Below, in pieces: positions 1-8,518 of a stretch of DNA of 64,000 nucleotides; the first letter of the stretch is position 1, and each line of letters starts with the position of its first letter. A model generated the notes under the pieces. The model ran no database searches and had not been told where the DNA came from. It was given only the letters and a program-made list of their open reading frames with translations. The translations under genes and the position numbers were made by a program. Source of the DNA: Clostridia bacterium (GTDB lineage: Bacteria > Bacillota > Clostridia > Oscillospirales > Acutalibacteraceae); the NCBI GenBank assembly GCA_017437005.1, contig JAFSBZ010000045.1:47575-111574 (forward strand), given 5' to 3'.

Positions 1-378
1 CTTGCCGACAAGCCTATTAACCTTGCCGCAATGCCAAGCTTTAACTGCATTTGGCAAAAGGATGCCAACGAAGCCGCTATTCGCCTACTTTTACATACAA
101 GCCCTGAAATGAACATTGTAAACGTTACAGGACCCGAAACCGCAGGGGTTAAGATTACAGCGCAAAAATTGGCAACATTACTGGGCAAAGAAGTTACTTT
201 TGTTGGCGAAGAAGCAGACACTGCTTATCTTAATAATGCAGGTAAAATGTTTACTCTATTTGGTTATCCGACAGTAAGCCTTGATACTCTCATTAAATGG
301 CAAGCCGAGTGGCTGTTACAGGGCGGTAAAAGCCTTGGCAAACCAACACACTTTGAAGAAAGAGACGGTAAATACTAA
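1..378 (+). CDS. NAD-dependent epimerase/dehydratase family protein, C-terminal end (5' truncated by window)
   Basis: The frame is open from the first base and ends at a TAA, so this is the last 125 codons of a longer gene. The visible part has the feel of an extended SDR (NAD-dependent sugar epimerase/dehydratase) C-terminal substrate domain: a 'NVTGPE' turn, a helix with 'KLATLLGKEVTFVGEEADTA', then a typical 'LIKWQAEWL' helix near the end. The Rossmann half with GxxGxxG and YxxxK lies outside the window, so substrate cannot be judged. The stop overlaps the next start (TAATG), which suggests translational coupling with the DHDPS-family gene. The two probably act on the same sugar-derived compound; that is inference from context. 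Confidence 0.7.
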   Translation, partial: LADKPINLAAMPSFNCIWQKDANEAAIRLLLHTSPEMNIVNVTGPETAGVKITAQKLATLLGKEVTFVGEEADTAYLNNAGKMFTLFGYPTVSLDTLIKWQAEWLLQGGKSLGKPTHFEERDGKY

Positions 379-1427
379 TGAACAGACACGAAAAAGCACT
401 TGAGATTTTACATAATGGTACAGTTATTCCTGCAATCCCTTTGGCACTTGACAAAAACCGCAAATTTGACCCCGCTACACAAGCCAAAATGGTTCGTTAC
501 TATATGGCGGCGGGTTCAGGCGGTGTAGCTGCTGCAGTACACAGCACACAGTTTGAAATACGCGACCCCGAGCATAATTTGTTCCGCCCCGTACTTGAAG
601 CTGTCATTGCTGAAATGTCAAAATTTGAAGCAGAAACCGATAAAACACTTGTACGCATTTCGGGTGTTTGCGGTGGTATTGAGCAAGCATGCCGCGAGGC
701 AGAGCTTACCAAAGAGCTTGGCTTTGATGCAGTGCTATTAAGCCCTGGCGGTCTTAACGATTGGACCGAAGACCAACTACTTGAGCGCACACGTGCAGTA
801 GCAAAGGTTATGCCCGTGATTGGTTTTTATTTGCAAGAAGCAGTTGGCGGTCGTAAGCTTTCTAAAGAATATTGGACTCGCCTTGCCGACATACCAAATG
901 TTGTTGCAATTAAATGTGCTTGCTTTGACCGCTATCGCACACAGGATCTTGTAAAAGGCGTAATGCTTTCTTCTCGCTGTGACGAAGTAGCGCTTTACAC
1001 AGGTAACGATGACCATATTGTTATGGACTTACTTACACCTTTTGTTCACGAAGGCAAAACCAAATACTTTGTAGGCGGTCTTTTGGGTCAGTGGTCGGTA
1101 TGGACTAACCGCGCTGTAGAAATATTTAACCGCTGTAAAGAATGTCAGCAAAGCGGTAAAATTGATGCCGAGCTGCTTACAGTAGCCGAGCATTTAACCG
1201 AAGCAAACGGCGCTGTGTTTGACGTAGCAAACCGCTTTGCGGGTTGCATACCGGGACTTCACTACGTACTTAAAAAGCAAGGTCTTATGACAAGTCTACA
1301 CTGCCTTAATCCAAACGAGGTGCTCTCTGACGGACAGGCAGAAGAAATTGACCGACTTTGGAGCTGCTATCCCGAAGTTGCCGATGATGATTTTGTGAAA
1401 GAGTTTATGAAAAAAGAAAATGCATAA
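378..1427 (+). CDS. Dihydrodipicolinate synthase (DapA/NanA) family aldolase-lyase
   Basis: A 349-residue (beta/alpha)8-barrel class I aldolase of the DHDPS/N-acetylneuraminate lyase superfamily. The Schiff-base lysine is likely K179 in 'NVVAIKCACF' and the proton-relay tyrosine Y151 in 'VIGFYLQ'; 'AAGSGGVAAAVHSTQFE' (about 45-60) takes the place of the usual GTTGE loop. It is longer than true DapA (about 290 aa) and lacks the canonical GTTGE, so lysine biosynthesis is unlikely. A role cleaving or dehydrating a sugar acid fits better. It starts on the TAATG overlap with the upstream epimerase and is followed at once by a hairpin terminator. Family assignment is firm; the substrate is unknown. 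Confidence 0.85.
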   Translation: MNRHEKALEILHNGTVIPAIPLALDKNRKFDPATQAKMVRYYMAAGSGGVAAAVHSTQFEIRDPEHNLFRPVLEAVIAEMSKFEAETDKTLVRISGVCGGIEQACREAELTKELGFDAVLLSPGGLNDWTEDQLLERTRAVAKVMPVIGFYLQEAVGGRKLSKEYWTRLADIPNVVAIKCACFDRYRTQDLVKGVMLSSRCDEVALYTGNDDHIVMDLLTPFVHEGKTKYFVGGLLGQWSVWTNRAVEIFNRCKECQQSGKIDAELLTVAEHLTEANGAVFDVANRFAGCIPGLHYVLKKQGLMTSLHCLNPNEVLSDGQAEEIDRLWSCYPEVADDDFVKEFMKKENA

Positions 1428-1432
1428 AAATT

Positions 1433-1457
1433 AATGACAGCCGTTAAGGCTGTCATT
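1433..1457. terminator. Bidirectional intrinsic terminator
   Basis: Ten-base-pair stem AATGACAGCC / GGCTGTCATT with loop GTTAA. T tracts follow the stem on the plus strand and A tracts precede it, so it can serve both the plus-strand lyase gene and the convergent minus-strand AraC gene. Confidence 0.9.
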
Positions 1458-1458
1458 T

Positions 1459-2274
1459 TTATTTCTTTTTTAGATATTCCCCTGCTGTAATACCTGTTTG
1501 TTTTTTAAACACACGGCAAAAATATGCCGGATCATCAAATCCTGCTTCAAGTGCAACCTCAATCACCGTCATACCACCTGTTTTAAGCAACTTTTTTGCA
1601 TATGAAATGCGTCTTTCAATTCTATATTCAGCGGGACTTTTACCCTTATATTCCCTAAACAAGCGCCTAAAGGTGCTCTCACTTACGTGGCAAATTTTGG
1701 CTAATTCCTTAATAGTAATTTCACTTTTAAAATCACTTTCTAAAATGGCAATACCCTTTGCTATAGTATTAAATCCACGTGAATATATACTTTTTTGTCT
1801 TTCGCTATAACTGAATTCATAAATCAAGTTATAAATAATAGATTTAATTTTTGAGCGTGAAATTACCGACTGTGAGTACATATCTGCCGCATCATTAAAT
1901 AATTCACTTATAATTAAACCTACTTCGTTTTTCAAAAGGGTTGGAGCTTTTGCCGCACAAAAGCTTGAACCGTCAGGTAAATATAACCCAAATTCAATTA
2001 GAATAGTAGCCGGAACCGAGTTTTCACAATCAAAAAAATGACTTTCATAAACGGCACCTTCAGGTATATAAATTACCGAGTGACGAGGTACCATAAGCTC
2101 GCCAGCAGCAAATTTATACTTTGCAGAGCAACCGCATAACAAAAGAAGACAGCTTGTCTTGCGTGGATTTGACATTTTAAAATATGACTTTTCTTTCCAA
2201 TACTGCTTTACCGCAAAAAGATTTTTTAGGTTAAAATCAAGCTCATATAACTTTGAAAAATCTATTATTTCCAT
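1459..2274 (-). CDS. AraC family transcriptional regulator
   Basis: A 271-residue AraC/XylS regulator. The N-terminal part (about 1-150) looks like a cupin-type effector domain ('LLLCGCSAKYKFAAGELMVPRHSVIYIPEGAVYESHF'). The last 100 residues contain two helix-turn-helix motifs: 'ITIKELAKICHVSESTFRRLFREYKGKSPAEYR' and 'TVIEVALEAGFDDPAYFCRVFKKQTGITAGEYL', the second being the conserved AraC signature. It is transcribed away from the ThuA/Gfo/permease genes and probably controls them in response to a sugar; that pairing rests on divergent location and the dyad next to the ThuA promoter. A good ribosome site (GGTGAT) precedes the ATG. Confidence 0.88.
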   Translation of the reverse strand: MEIIDFSKLYELDFNLKNLFAVKQYWKEKSYFKMSNPRKTSCLLLLCGCSAKYKFAAGELMVPRHSVIYIPEGAVYESHFFDCENSVPATILIEFGLYLPDGSSFCAAKAPTLLKNEVGLIISELFNDAADMYSQSVISRSKIKSIIYNLIYEFSYSERQKSIYSRGFNTIAKGIAILESDFKSEITIKELAKICHVSESTFRRLFREYKGKSPAEYRIERRISYAKKLLKTGGMTVIEVALEAGFDDPAYFCRVFKKQTGITAGEYLKKK

Positions 2275-2292
2275 TTTTCATCACCAATAGTA

Positions 2293-2320
2293 AGTATACC
2301 ACAATAACCGAAAAGTGCAA
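2293..2320 (-). promoter_or_regulatory. Candidate promoter of the AraC gene
   Basis: On the minus strand TTGCAC (2320-2315), a 16-base spacer, then TATACT (2298-2293). Predicted initiation is about 10-15 bases before the start codon, enough for the GGTGAT ribosome site. Confidence 0.5.
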
Positions 2321-2340
2321 TACTTATGTTGATATATCCA

Positions 2341-2374
2341 TTGTTTTTGCATTTTAATTATTGTATAGTACAAT
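2341..2374 (+). promoter_or_regulatory. Candidate promoter with overlapping dyad operator
   Basis: TTGTTT (2341-2346), 17-base spacer, TATAGT (2364-2369). A perfect inverted repeat ATTGTA-TAG-TACAAT (2360-2374) covers the -10 box, an ideal position for repression of the ThuA/Gfo/permease transcript. It resembles GntR/LacI-type dyads as much as AraC sites, so the cognate protein is uncertain. Confidence 0.5.
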
Positions 2375-2388
2375 CGAAGGTGATAAAA

Positions 2389-3168
2389 ATGCAAAAACTT
2401 AATTTAACTATATGGAATGAATTTATACACGAAAAGGATGAAAAAATTGCCAAGATTTACCCACGTGGCATACACGGTGCCATAGCAGAAATGTTATCAG
2501 GTGAAGACTGGCTTAATATTCGCACTGCTACTCTTGAAATGGAAGACCACGGGCTTAGCGACGATGTGCTTAACAACACCGACGTGCTTATTTGGTGGGG
2601 ACACATAGCGCACGGCAAAGTATCAGAAGAGGTCGCCGAAAAGGTTAAACAACGCGTGCTTGATGGTATGGGACTTATTGTTTTACACTCCGGCCATTTA
2701 TCAAAACCATTTGTAAAACTTATGGGTACCGCTTGTCGCTCAAAATGGCGTGAAAATGACGAAAAAGAAAGAATTTGGGTTATTGAGCCTGCTCATCCAA
2801 TAGCACATAATTTGCCCGAATATATTGAAATTGAAAAACAAGAAACCTATGGTGAGCGTTTTGAAATACCAACCCCTGATGAGCTAATTTTTATTAGTTG
2901 GTTTTCAGGTGGAGAGGTATTTAGAAGCGGTTGCTGTTACAAGCGCGGTCTTGGAAAGATATTTTACTTTAGACCAGGTCACGAAGAGTATCCCACCTTT
3001 TATCGTGACGATATAACACAAATTCTTAAAAACGCTATCGATTGGGCGCGCCCATCAAACGGACCGAAGCCAACCCTTGGTCACTATGAAGCACTTGAAA
3101 ATGTAACCGATAAATTTGAAGGCAAATCACTCGAAGAACGAACCCATCAAAATTTACATAAGGAGTAA
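2389..3168 (+). CDS. ThuA-like domain protein (trehalose utilisation family)
   Basis: ThuA family, a class I glutamine-amidotransferase-like fold found in sugar catabolic clusters. Diagnostic stretches are 'DVLIWWGHIAHGKVSEEVAEKVKQRVLDGMGLIVLHSGHLSKPF', 'PAHPIAHNLPEYIEI' and 'YFRPGHEEYPTFYRDDITQILKNAIDWA'. I start it at 2389 because GAAGGTG lies 6-12 bases upstream. An in-frame ATG at 2326 would place translation ahead of the promoter and has no ribosome site. The product is then 259 residues, normal for ThuA. Biochemical roles proposed for the family include keto-sugar conversions in trehalose/sucrose use; here the next gene is a Gfo/Idh/MocA oxidoreductase, the usual partner. No signal peptide. 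Confidence 0.85.
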   Translation: MQKLNLTIWNEFIHEKDEKIAKIYPRGIHGAIAEMLSGEDWLNIRTATLEMEDHGLSDDVLNNTDVLIWWGHIAHGKVSEEVAEKVKQRVLDGMGLIVLHSGHLSKPFVKLMGTACRSKWRENDEKERIWVIEPAHPIAHNLPEYIEIEKQETYGERFEIPTPDELIFISWFSGGEVFRSGCCYKRGLGKIFYFRPGHEEYPTFYRDDITQILKNAIDWARPSNGPKPTLGHYEALENVTDKFEGKSLEERTHQNLHKE

Positions 3169-3173
3169 TAAAT

Positions 3174-4220
3174 ATGAAAAGAATCGGCATTATAGGTCTT
3201 GGTATGATAGCTAACGGCAGACACATACCAGAGTTGAAAAACGTTAAGGAATGTAAAATTACCGCTATATGCGACATTGATGAAAACAAGCTTAAAACTG
3301 TTGGCGATAGTCTTGAAATACCTGAGGAACTACGTTTTACCGACTACAATGATTTAATAAGCTGTAGCGAGGTTGACGCAGTAGAGATTTGTACTCCAAA
3401 TAATTTGCACATTCCAATGGCTATCGCAGCAGTAAAGGCAGGAAAAGCATTAAACATTGAAAAACCTCTGTCGATTGACCTAACTTCTTGTGAACCGTTA
3501 AAAGTAGCCATCAAGGAAAACAACGTTCCAAATATGATGAGCTTTACGTACCGCTTTATGCCGGCTATTAGATATGCAAAATGGATAATAGATAACGGTC
3601 TTATCGGTGATATACTCAACGTTGACGTTGAATATTTAAAGGATAGCGGCTTTATTGAAGGCAGACGCTTAGAGTGGCGCTTTGAAAAAGAAAAGGCGGG
3701 TACAGGCGTTTTAGGCGACCTTGGCGTGCATTTAATTGATATGGCAGAGCTTCTTGCCGGCAAAATCACCTCTGTATGCGGCTTTACCGATATTATTGTA
3801 AAAGAACGTATGCAACTTGACAGTGACCAAATAGCACCCGTAGAAACCGATGACTACTGTAGCTTTATATGCACAATGGAAAATAATGTTAAAGGCAATT
3901 TTGTGATTTCACGCTGTGCGATTGGTAAAGGTAACAGCATTAAATTTGACGTATATGGCACAAACGGTGTTATTTGTTTTGATATGAACAATCCTAACGT
4001 TTTAGGTGTATATTCAAAAGTTAGTGATATTTCAAATAAAAAATTAGAAACAATCGACGTGCCGCAAAATTTCCACACAACACAAGAAGCCGAGTTTGTA
4101 AAAATGTTATGCGGTGAAAAATGTGACATATTCCCTACTATTGATGATGGCCTTCGCAGTCAAAAGATACTTGATGCTATATTAGAATCAAGCGAAAAAC
4201 ATTGTTGGGTTAATATATAA
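3174..4220 (+). CDS. Gfo/Idh/MocA family NAD(P)-dependent oxidoreductase
   Basis: A 348-residue sugar or inositol-type dehydrogenase. The N-terminal Rossmann fold shows 'IGIIGLGMIANGRHIPEL'; the family EKP motif appears in 'LNIEKPLSID' (about residue 98); the C-terminal alpha/beta substrate domain contains 'GTGVLGDLGVHLIDMAELL', where the conserved D-H pair lies. It follows the ThuA gene after 5 bases with a strong AAGGAG site, and its stop overlaps the next start (TAATG). With ThuA and the permease it probably interconverts a hydroxyl and keto group on an imported sugar or polyol. The substrate cannot be deduced. Confidence 0.9.
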   Translation: MKRIGIIGLGMIANGRHIPELKNVKECKITAICDIDENKLKTVGDSLEIPEELRFTDYNDLISCSEVDAVEICTPNNLHIPMAIAAVKAGKALNIEKPLSIDLTSCEPLKVAIKENNVPNMMSFTYRFMPAIRYAKWIIDNGLIGDILNVDVEYLKDSGFIEGRRLEWRFEKEKAGTGVLGDLGVHLIDMAELLAGKITSVCGFTDIIVKERMQLDSDQIAPVETDDYCSFICTMENNVKGNFVISRCAIGKGNSIKFDVYGTNGVICFDMNNPNVLGVYSKVSDISNKKLETIDVPQNFHTTQEAEFVKMLCGEKCDIFPTIDDGLRSQKILDAILESSEKHCWVNI

Positions 4221-5140
4221 TGATTGGTTATGTATTTTTATTTATAGCTGTTTTTACAGGGGTTGCAAAGGGATTTTGCGGTAAAAAAACAAGCAATTAC
4301 GTAAATACCATTACCGACGGGCTTATTTTACAGTACACCCGACTTACGTTATGTATGTTTATAGGAATATGCTTATTTCTTTTAAGTAAAAACACCTTTC
4401 AAATGAATATTCCAATTTTATTTATATCTCTGCTAAACGGTATTGCCAATGCTTCTTTTTTAATAGCTTGGCTTTTTGCAGTAAAAAGCGGCGCATATCT
4501 TTTTGTAGATATTTGTCTTACTGCAGGTGGAATACTAATACCCTGTATTTGTGGCGCACTATTTTTTGGTGGTAAAATTAAACCATTACAATACATTGGC
4601 ATTATCATAATGCTTGTAGCAATTCTTGTAATGAATAGTTATAACTCATCCATTACAAAAAAGAAATTATCTTTTGGTAACATACTTTTGCTTTTGTGCG
4701 TTGCAATATCCAACGGAGTAATGGGTCTGTGTGAAAAATGGTTTGCTCATTATACAACATATAACAACATAAAGTGCGATTTATCATCCTTTAGTTTTGC
4801 AACATTTTTCTTTGCTGCAGCAATTTTACGGCTTTCATTAACAATAATATGCAAAAAAAATAAAATCGATATTGTCGACTGTTATAAGACATTCCCCTAT
4901 AAAAAACTTTGGGTTTACATTATTCTTATTGCATTTTTCCTGTTTTTCAATACATATTTAACAACCCTTACAAATACATATATTAATAATACCGTACTGA
5001 TTTACCCACTAAAATTTGGAAGCAATTTAATTCTATCTGCAATTATGGCATCACTTATATTTAAAGAAAAAATGAACTTCAAAAGTATATTTGGCATGAT
5101 ACTTATTACAATATCAATTGTATTAATCAATGTATTATAA
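4220..5140 (+). CDS. DMT-superfamily (EamA-like) integral membrane permease
   Basis: A 306-residue, very hydrophobic protein with about ten predicted membrane spans and no signal peptide, matching the length and two-half layout of the drug/metabolite transporter superfamily. The second half ends in 'SAIMASLIFKEKMNFKSIFGMILITISIVLI', a pattern typical of EamA repeats ('E' then a GxxLI-type helix). It overlaps the oxidoreductase stop by one base and is the last gene before two terminators. Likely role: uptake or efflux of the compound processed by the upstream enzymes. Direction and substrate are not visible. Confidence 0.75.
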   Translation: MIGYVFLFIAVFTGVAKGFCGKKTSNYVNTITDGLILQYTRLTLCMFIGICLFLLSKNTFQMNIPILFISLLNGIANASFLIAWLFAVKSGAYLFVDICLTAGGILIPCICGALFFGGKIKPLQYIGIIIMLVAILVMNSYNSSITKKKLSFGNILLLLCVAISNGVMGLCEKWFAHYTTYNNIKCDLSSFSFATFFFAAAILRLSLTIICKKNKIDIVDCYKTFPYKKLWVYIILIAFFLFFNTYLTTLTNTYINNTVLIYPLKFGSNLILSAIMASLIFKEKMNFKSIFGMILITISIVLINVL

Positions 5141-5148
5141 AAACCAAA

Positions 5149-5176
5149 AAACAGCACCTATTTCTAGGTGCTGTTT
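5149..5176 (+). terminator. Intrinsic terminator of the sugar operon
   Basis: Twelve-base stem AAACAGCACCTA / TAGGTGCTGTTT, loop TTTC, right after the permease stop. Confidence 0.8.
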
Positions 5177-5193
5177 AATATATATTTCACAAA

Positions 5194-5222
5194 AAAGCCT
5201 GACAGTAAAACTGTCAGGCTTT
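5194..5222 (-). terminator. Intrinsic terminator of ftsZ
   Basis: Thirteen-base stem AAAGCCTGACAGT / ACTGTCAGGCTTT with a 3-base loop. On the minus strand it is followed by a T run (A tract at 5191-5196). It lies just after the ftsZ stop. Confidence 0.88.
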
Positions 5223-5232
5223 ATGTATATTA

Positions 5233-6294
5233 TTAGTTGTTGTCAAAGAATTTCAAAACAGTACCAAAGTTATCGTCTTCACCGTCACCTGTGTCGCCAA
5301 GAAGCGCTGCAAGGTCGTTGCCCTTGTCTGCCTTCTTTTCGTCACCAAGGCCTGTTGCTACAACGGTAACGCGGATTGTATCTTCAATGCTTTCGTCAAG
5401 CTGAGCACCCCAAATGATAGTAGCATCGGGATGAGCCATCTCTGCAATGATTGTAGAAGCCTGTTCAACCTCTTCAAGACCAATATCATCAGAACCTGTA
5501 ATGCTGATAATAACGCCACGTGCATTGTCCATAGATGTTTCGATAAGTGGGCTTGAAATAGCCATACGAGCAGCTTGCTCTGCCTTGTCACGACCTGTTG
5601 CAACACCAACGCCCATATGAGCATAACCAGCGTCAGCCATAATAGCTCTTACGTCAGCAAAGTCAAGGTTAACAAGCGCTGTAACATTAATAAGCTCTGA
5701 AATACTTGAAACACCCTGACGAAGAACATCGTCAGCAATGTTAAATGCATTTTTAAATGTAATCTTCTGCTCAGATACAAACTTAAGTCTTTCGTTAGGA
5801 ATAACGATAAGGCTATCTACCTGATCACCCAAAGCGGCAATACCTGCTTCTGCCTGAGCCATACGTTTTTTACCTTCAAAAGCAAAAGGCTTAGTAACGA
5901 TACCTACAGTAAGAATACCAAGTTCTTTTGCTATAGCTGCAACTACAGGAGCCGCACCAGTACCTGTGCCGCCGCCCATACCTGCGGTAATAAATATCAT
6001 ATCAGCGCTACGAAGAGCTGCTGCGATTTCATCACGTGATTCTTCTGCTGCTGCACGGCCGTTTTCAGGATTACCACCTGCGCCCATACCTGCCGCTGAT
6101 TTTTCACCAATTTGGATTTTTTGATCAGCTTTTGAAAGATAAATTGCTGCTTTATCTGTTTTGATAGCAATAAATTCAACACCACGAACACCGGCTGCAA
6201 CCATACGATTAACTGCGTTACCGCCGCCACCGCCGACACCTACAACCTTAATTTGTACTACGTTTTCCATTTCTTCTGCAACTTCAAATGGCAT
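5233..6294 (-). CDS. ftsZ: Cell division GTPase FtsZ
   Basis: Tubulin-like GTPase that polymerises into the Z ring at midcell. The tubulin signature GGGTGTG is at 107-113, the N-terminal glycine loop '[15 protein letters not shown]' at 18-31, and the T7 synergy loop 'NLDFAD' (209-214) supplies catalytic aspartates. The globular core is complete, but the protein is short (353 aa; B. subtilis 382) and its acidic tail ends '...[16 protein letters not shown]' rather than the usual D-I-P-x-F-L-R peptide that binds FtsA, SepF and EzrA. It closes the dcw cluster but has its own promoter candidate and terminator. GGAGG precedes the ATG. Confidence 0.97.
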   Translation of the reverse strand: MPFEVAEEMENVVQIKVVGVGGGGGNAVNRMVAAGVRGVEFIAIKTDKAAIYLSKADQKIQIGEKSAAGMGAGGNPENGRAAAEESRDEIAAALRSADMIFITAGMGGGTGTGAAPVVAAIAKELGILTVGIVTKPFAFEGKKRMAQAEAGIAALGDQVDSLIVIPNERLKFVSEQKITFKNAFNIADDVLRQGVSSISELINVTALVNLDFADVRAIMADAGYAHMGVGVATGRDKAEQAARMAISSPLIETSMDNARGVIISITGSDDIGLEEVEQASTIIAEMAHPDATIIWGAQLDESIEDTIRVTVVATGLGDEKKADKGNDLAALLGDTGDGEDDNFGTVLKFFDNN

Positions 6295-6348
6295 TTTAAA
6301 ATTCCTCCGTCTTTATACTATTTTAGTGATACGCATTTATACGTATAC

Positions 6349-6377
6349 ATAATATCACATGTAAAAATAAATTTCAA
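6349..6377 (-). promoter_or_regulatory. Candidate ftsZ promoter
   Basis: Minus strand TTGAAA (6377-6372), 17-base spacer, TATTAT (6354-6349), in the 112-base gap between ftsQ and ftsZ. It would allow ftsZ to be expressed above the level of the upstream cluster. Confidence 0.55.
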
Positions 6378-6406
6378 TACTTTTTATTACAATTTTGTAA
6401 CTTTTT

Positions 6407-7177
6407 TTAAGATTTATCTTCAACAAAGCTTCCCTGACTGTTTTTCGGTGTCCACATACTTAGATTAATTTTTCCGCTTCGGTCACCAATCGACTCAATC
6501 ATACTTGATAAATGAGCAATTTTTTCTTGCGTGTAATCGGTATTACCTAACACAACAGTAAATTTCCCCTCTATTTCAAGCGAAATTTGCAATATATTAC
6601 TCACATCAATTTTATCAATATTTATATTATATTTTTCAACCGATGCCTCTATTGTTTGTATAAGCTCTTGTTCGGCGCCGTTTTTATAATTTGCTAATTC
6701 GCTGACGTTACCGCTTATTCCACTTGTAACAATTTCAAAAACATTTTGAGGCATTTCATCCTGCTTTTTAAGAATATATCCGCTCTCGCTTAAAACCACA
6801 TACTTACCGTCTAAATAATAGTACATAGATTCTTTAGCATCAGTAACGGTCAAAACAATGGCATCGGGTAAAACTCTTTTTAACTCTACATTATCTATAT
6901 ATGGGAGTTCTTTTCTTATATTTTCTTTAATCTTATCTTCTGAAACTACAAACAAATTATCGTCGGTCGTAATTTTAGAAGCTTTTATTACTTGAGAATT
7001 TGAATAAATCTTACTACCGGAAACCTTTATGCGTTGTATGGGGAAAAATACAGTAAAGCACATAATGATAAGGGTAATAATTGTTATTATTATAAATAGA
7101 ACAAAAGCTGTTCTCAGTCTTTTTCGACGCGCCTTTTTTTGTCGTGTTGCGCGACGATAATTAACATCTGATGTCAT
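6407..7177 (-). CDS. ftsQ: Cell division protein FtsQ/DivIB
   Basis: A 256-residue bitopic membrane protein of the divisome. A basic cytoplasmic N-terminus ('RRATRQKKARRKR', about 8-20) is followed by one membrane span (about 24-46) and an extracytoplasmic POTRA domain ('FPIQRIKVSGSKIYSNSQVIKASKI', about 48-75) and a beta domain. It sits between murA and ftsZ, where Firmicutes carry divIB. It forms a complex with FtsL and DivIC that activates FtsW and its PBP. The GGGGGAAGG ribosome site is strong. Sequence identity in this family is low, so the call leans on architecture and position. Confidence 0.88.
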   Translation of the reverse strand: MTSDVNYRRATRQKKARRKRLRTAFVLFIIITIITLIIMCFTVFFPIQRIKVSGSKIYSNSQVIKASKITTDDNLFVVSEDKIKENIRKELPYIDNVELKRVLPDAIVLTVTDAKESMYYYLDGKYVVLSESGYILKKQDEMPQNVFEIVTSGISGNVSELANYKNGAEQELIQTIEASVEKYNINIDKIDVSNILQISLEIEGKFTVVLGNTDYTQEKIAHLSSMIESIGDRSGKINLSMWTPKNSQGSFVEDKS

Positions 7178-7195
7178 AAAACCTTCCCCCTTATT

Positions 7196-8449
7196 TTAAA
7201 TTTCCTTAATATCTGCTCCTAACAAAGATAGGTTATAATCTATATTTTCATATCCGCGTTTTATATGTTCTATATCGCCAATTACGGATTTTCCTTTTGC
7301 GTTAAGTGCCGCAATAACAAGCGCTGCGCCGCCACGTAAATCAGTACATTTACAAGTAGCCGCAGAAAGCATATCTACACCGTCTATTATAGCTACCCTT
7401 CCCTCAACACGTATTTTAGCGCCCAAGCGTTTTAATTCGTCTACGTATCGAAATCTGTTTTCAAAAATATTTTCAACAACAACCGACGTTCCGTTTGAAA
7501 CCGATAGCATTGCTAAAACAAGCGGTCCTGCATCGGTTGGAAAGCCGGGATATATTGTAGTTCTTATTGTCGATACCCGCGAAAGCCTAACAGGCGCTTT
7601 TATATAAATACTATTCTCATTACATTCAACTGTGCAACCCGATTCTTCAAAAACCGAATTAATTGCTTTAAGGTGAGAAGGATTCACGTTTTTAAGCATA
7701 ATCTCTCCACCTGTAACAGCTGCAGCTGCCATGTAAGTAGTTGCAACAATTCTATCGGGAATTACCGTGTAAACACAACCATACAGCCTTTCAACACCGT
7801 AAATCGTTATTGTATCTGTTCCGCCGCCAAAAATCTGCGCACCGCATTTATTTAAAAAATTTATAAGATCTTGTATTTCAGGCTCCTTAGCTGCGTTATG
7901 AATTACCGTTTTGCCATTTGCAGTAGCCGCTGCCAAAATAATATTTTCTGTTGCTCCAACACTTGCAAATGATAAATTAATTTCTGTACCAACAAGTCTT
8001 TGTTTGGCGTTAAACTCAATAAATCCGTGCTTTTCGGTAACATCGGCGCCTAAGCGTTTTAACGCATCAATATGCAAATCAATAGGTCTTGGACCTAATT
8101 CGCATCCTCCGGGTGCGCTTATTGTTACCTTACCGCACCTTGCAAGTATTGCGCCCGAAAAAATAATCGACGAACGCATTTTTAGCATAAGACAGCTCGG
8201 TATTTGATTGCAGCATAATTTATTGACCGCAACCGTAACGGTGTTGTTTTCAAATGTGCAATTACACCCAATATGTTTTAAAATGTTTATTGCAGCGTTT
8301 ACATCTAAAAGGTTTGGGCAATTATGTATAACACTTGTGCCGTCGCATAATAGTGTTGCTGCAAGTATTGGCAAAGCGCTGTTTTTAGCGCCGTGTACAC
8401 TCACTTTACCAAAAAGCCTATTTTGACCGCTAATTATCAGCTTTGACAT
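7196..8449 (-). CDS. murA: UDP-N-acetylglucosamine 1-carboxyvinyltransferase MurA
   Basis: Catalyses the first committed step of peptidoglycan synthesis, transfer of enolpyruvate from PEP to UDP-GlcNAc. The 417-residue length is standard. K22-N23 in 'HGAKNSALPI' and the catalytic loop 'SAPGGCELGPRPIDLH' with cysteine 116 are present; a cysteine there predicts sensitivity to fosfomycin. The EPSP-synthase-type two-domain repeat is visible ('FPTDAGPLVLAMLSVSNGTSVV', 'GGAALVIAALNAKG'). It lies between murG and ftsQ, as in many Clostridia. A GGAGGAG ribosome site lies in the 69-base gap after murG. Confidence 0.96.
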   Translation of the reverse strand: MSKLIISGQNRLFGKVSVHGAKNSALPILAATLLCDGTSVIHNCPNLLDVNAAINILKHIGCNCTFENNTVTVAVNKLCCNQIPSCLMLKMRSSIIFSGAILARCGKVTISAPGGCELGPRPIDLHIDALKRLGADVTEKHGFIEFNAKQRLVGTEINLSFASVGATENIILAAATANGKTVIHNAAKEPEIQDLINFLNKCGAQIFGGGTDTITIYGVERLYGCVYTVIPDRIVATTYMAAAAVTGGEIMLKNVNPSHLKAINSVFEESGCTVECNENSIYIKAPVRLSRVSTIRTTIYPGFPTDAGPLVLAMLSVSNGTSVVVENIFENRFRYVDELKRLGAKIRVEGRVAIIDGVDMLSAATCKCTDLRGGAALVIAALNAKGKSVIGDIEHIKRGYENIDYNLSLLGADIKEI

Positions 8450-8518
8450 TGTTGCTCCTCCTTAACAAAGGTTTTACAATGTCATTTTATGCATTTTTTA
8501 AAAATTTGCTATTTAAAA

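Noticed and set aside
2326-2388. Upstream start of the ThuA gene
   Set aside because: The extra 21 codons lie ahead of and within the promoter, and the real ribosome site is at 2376-2382.
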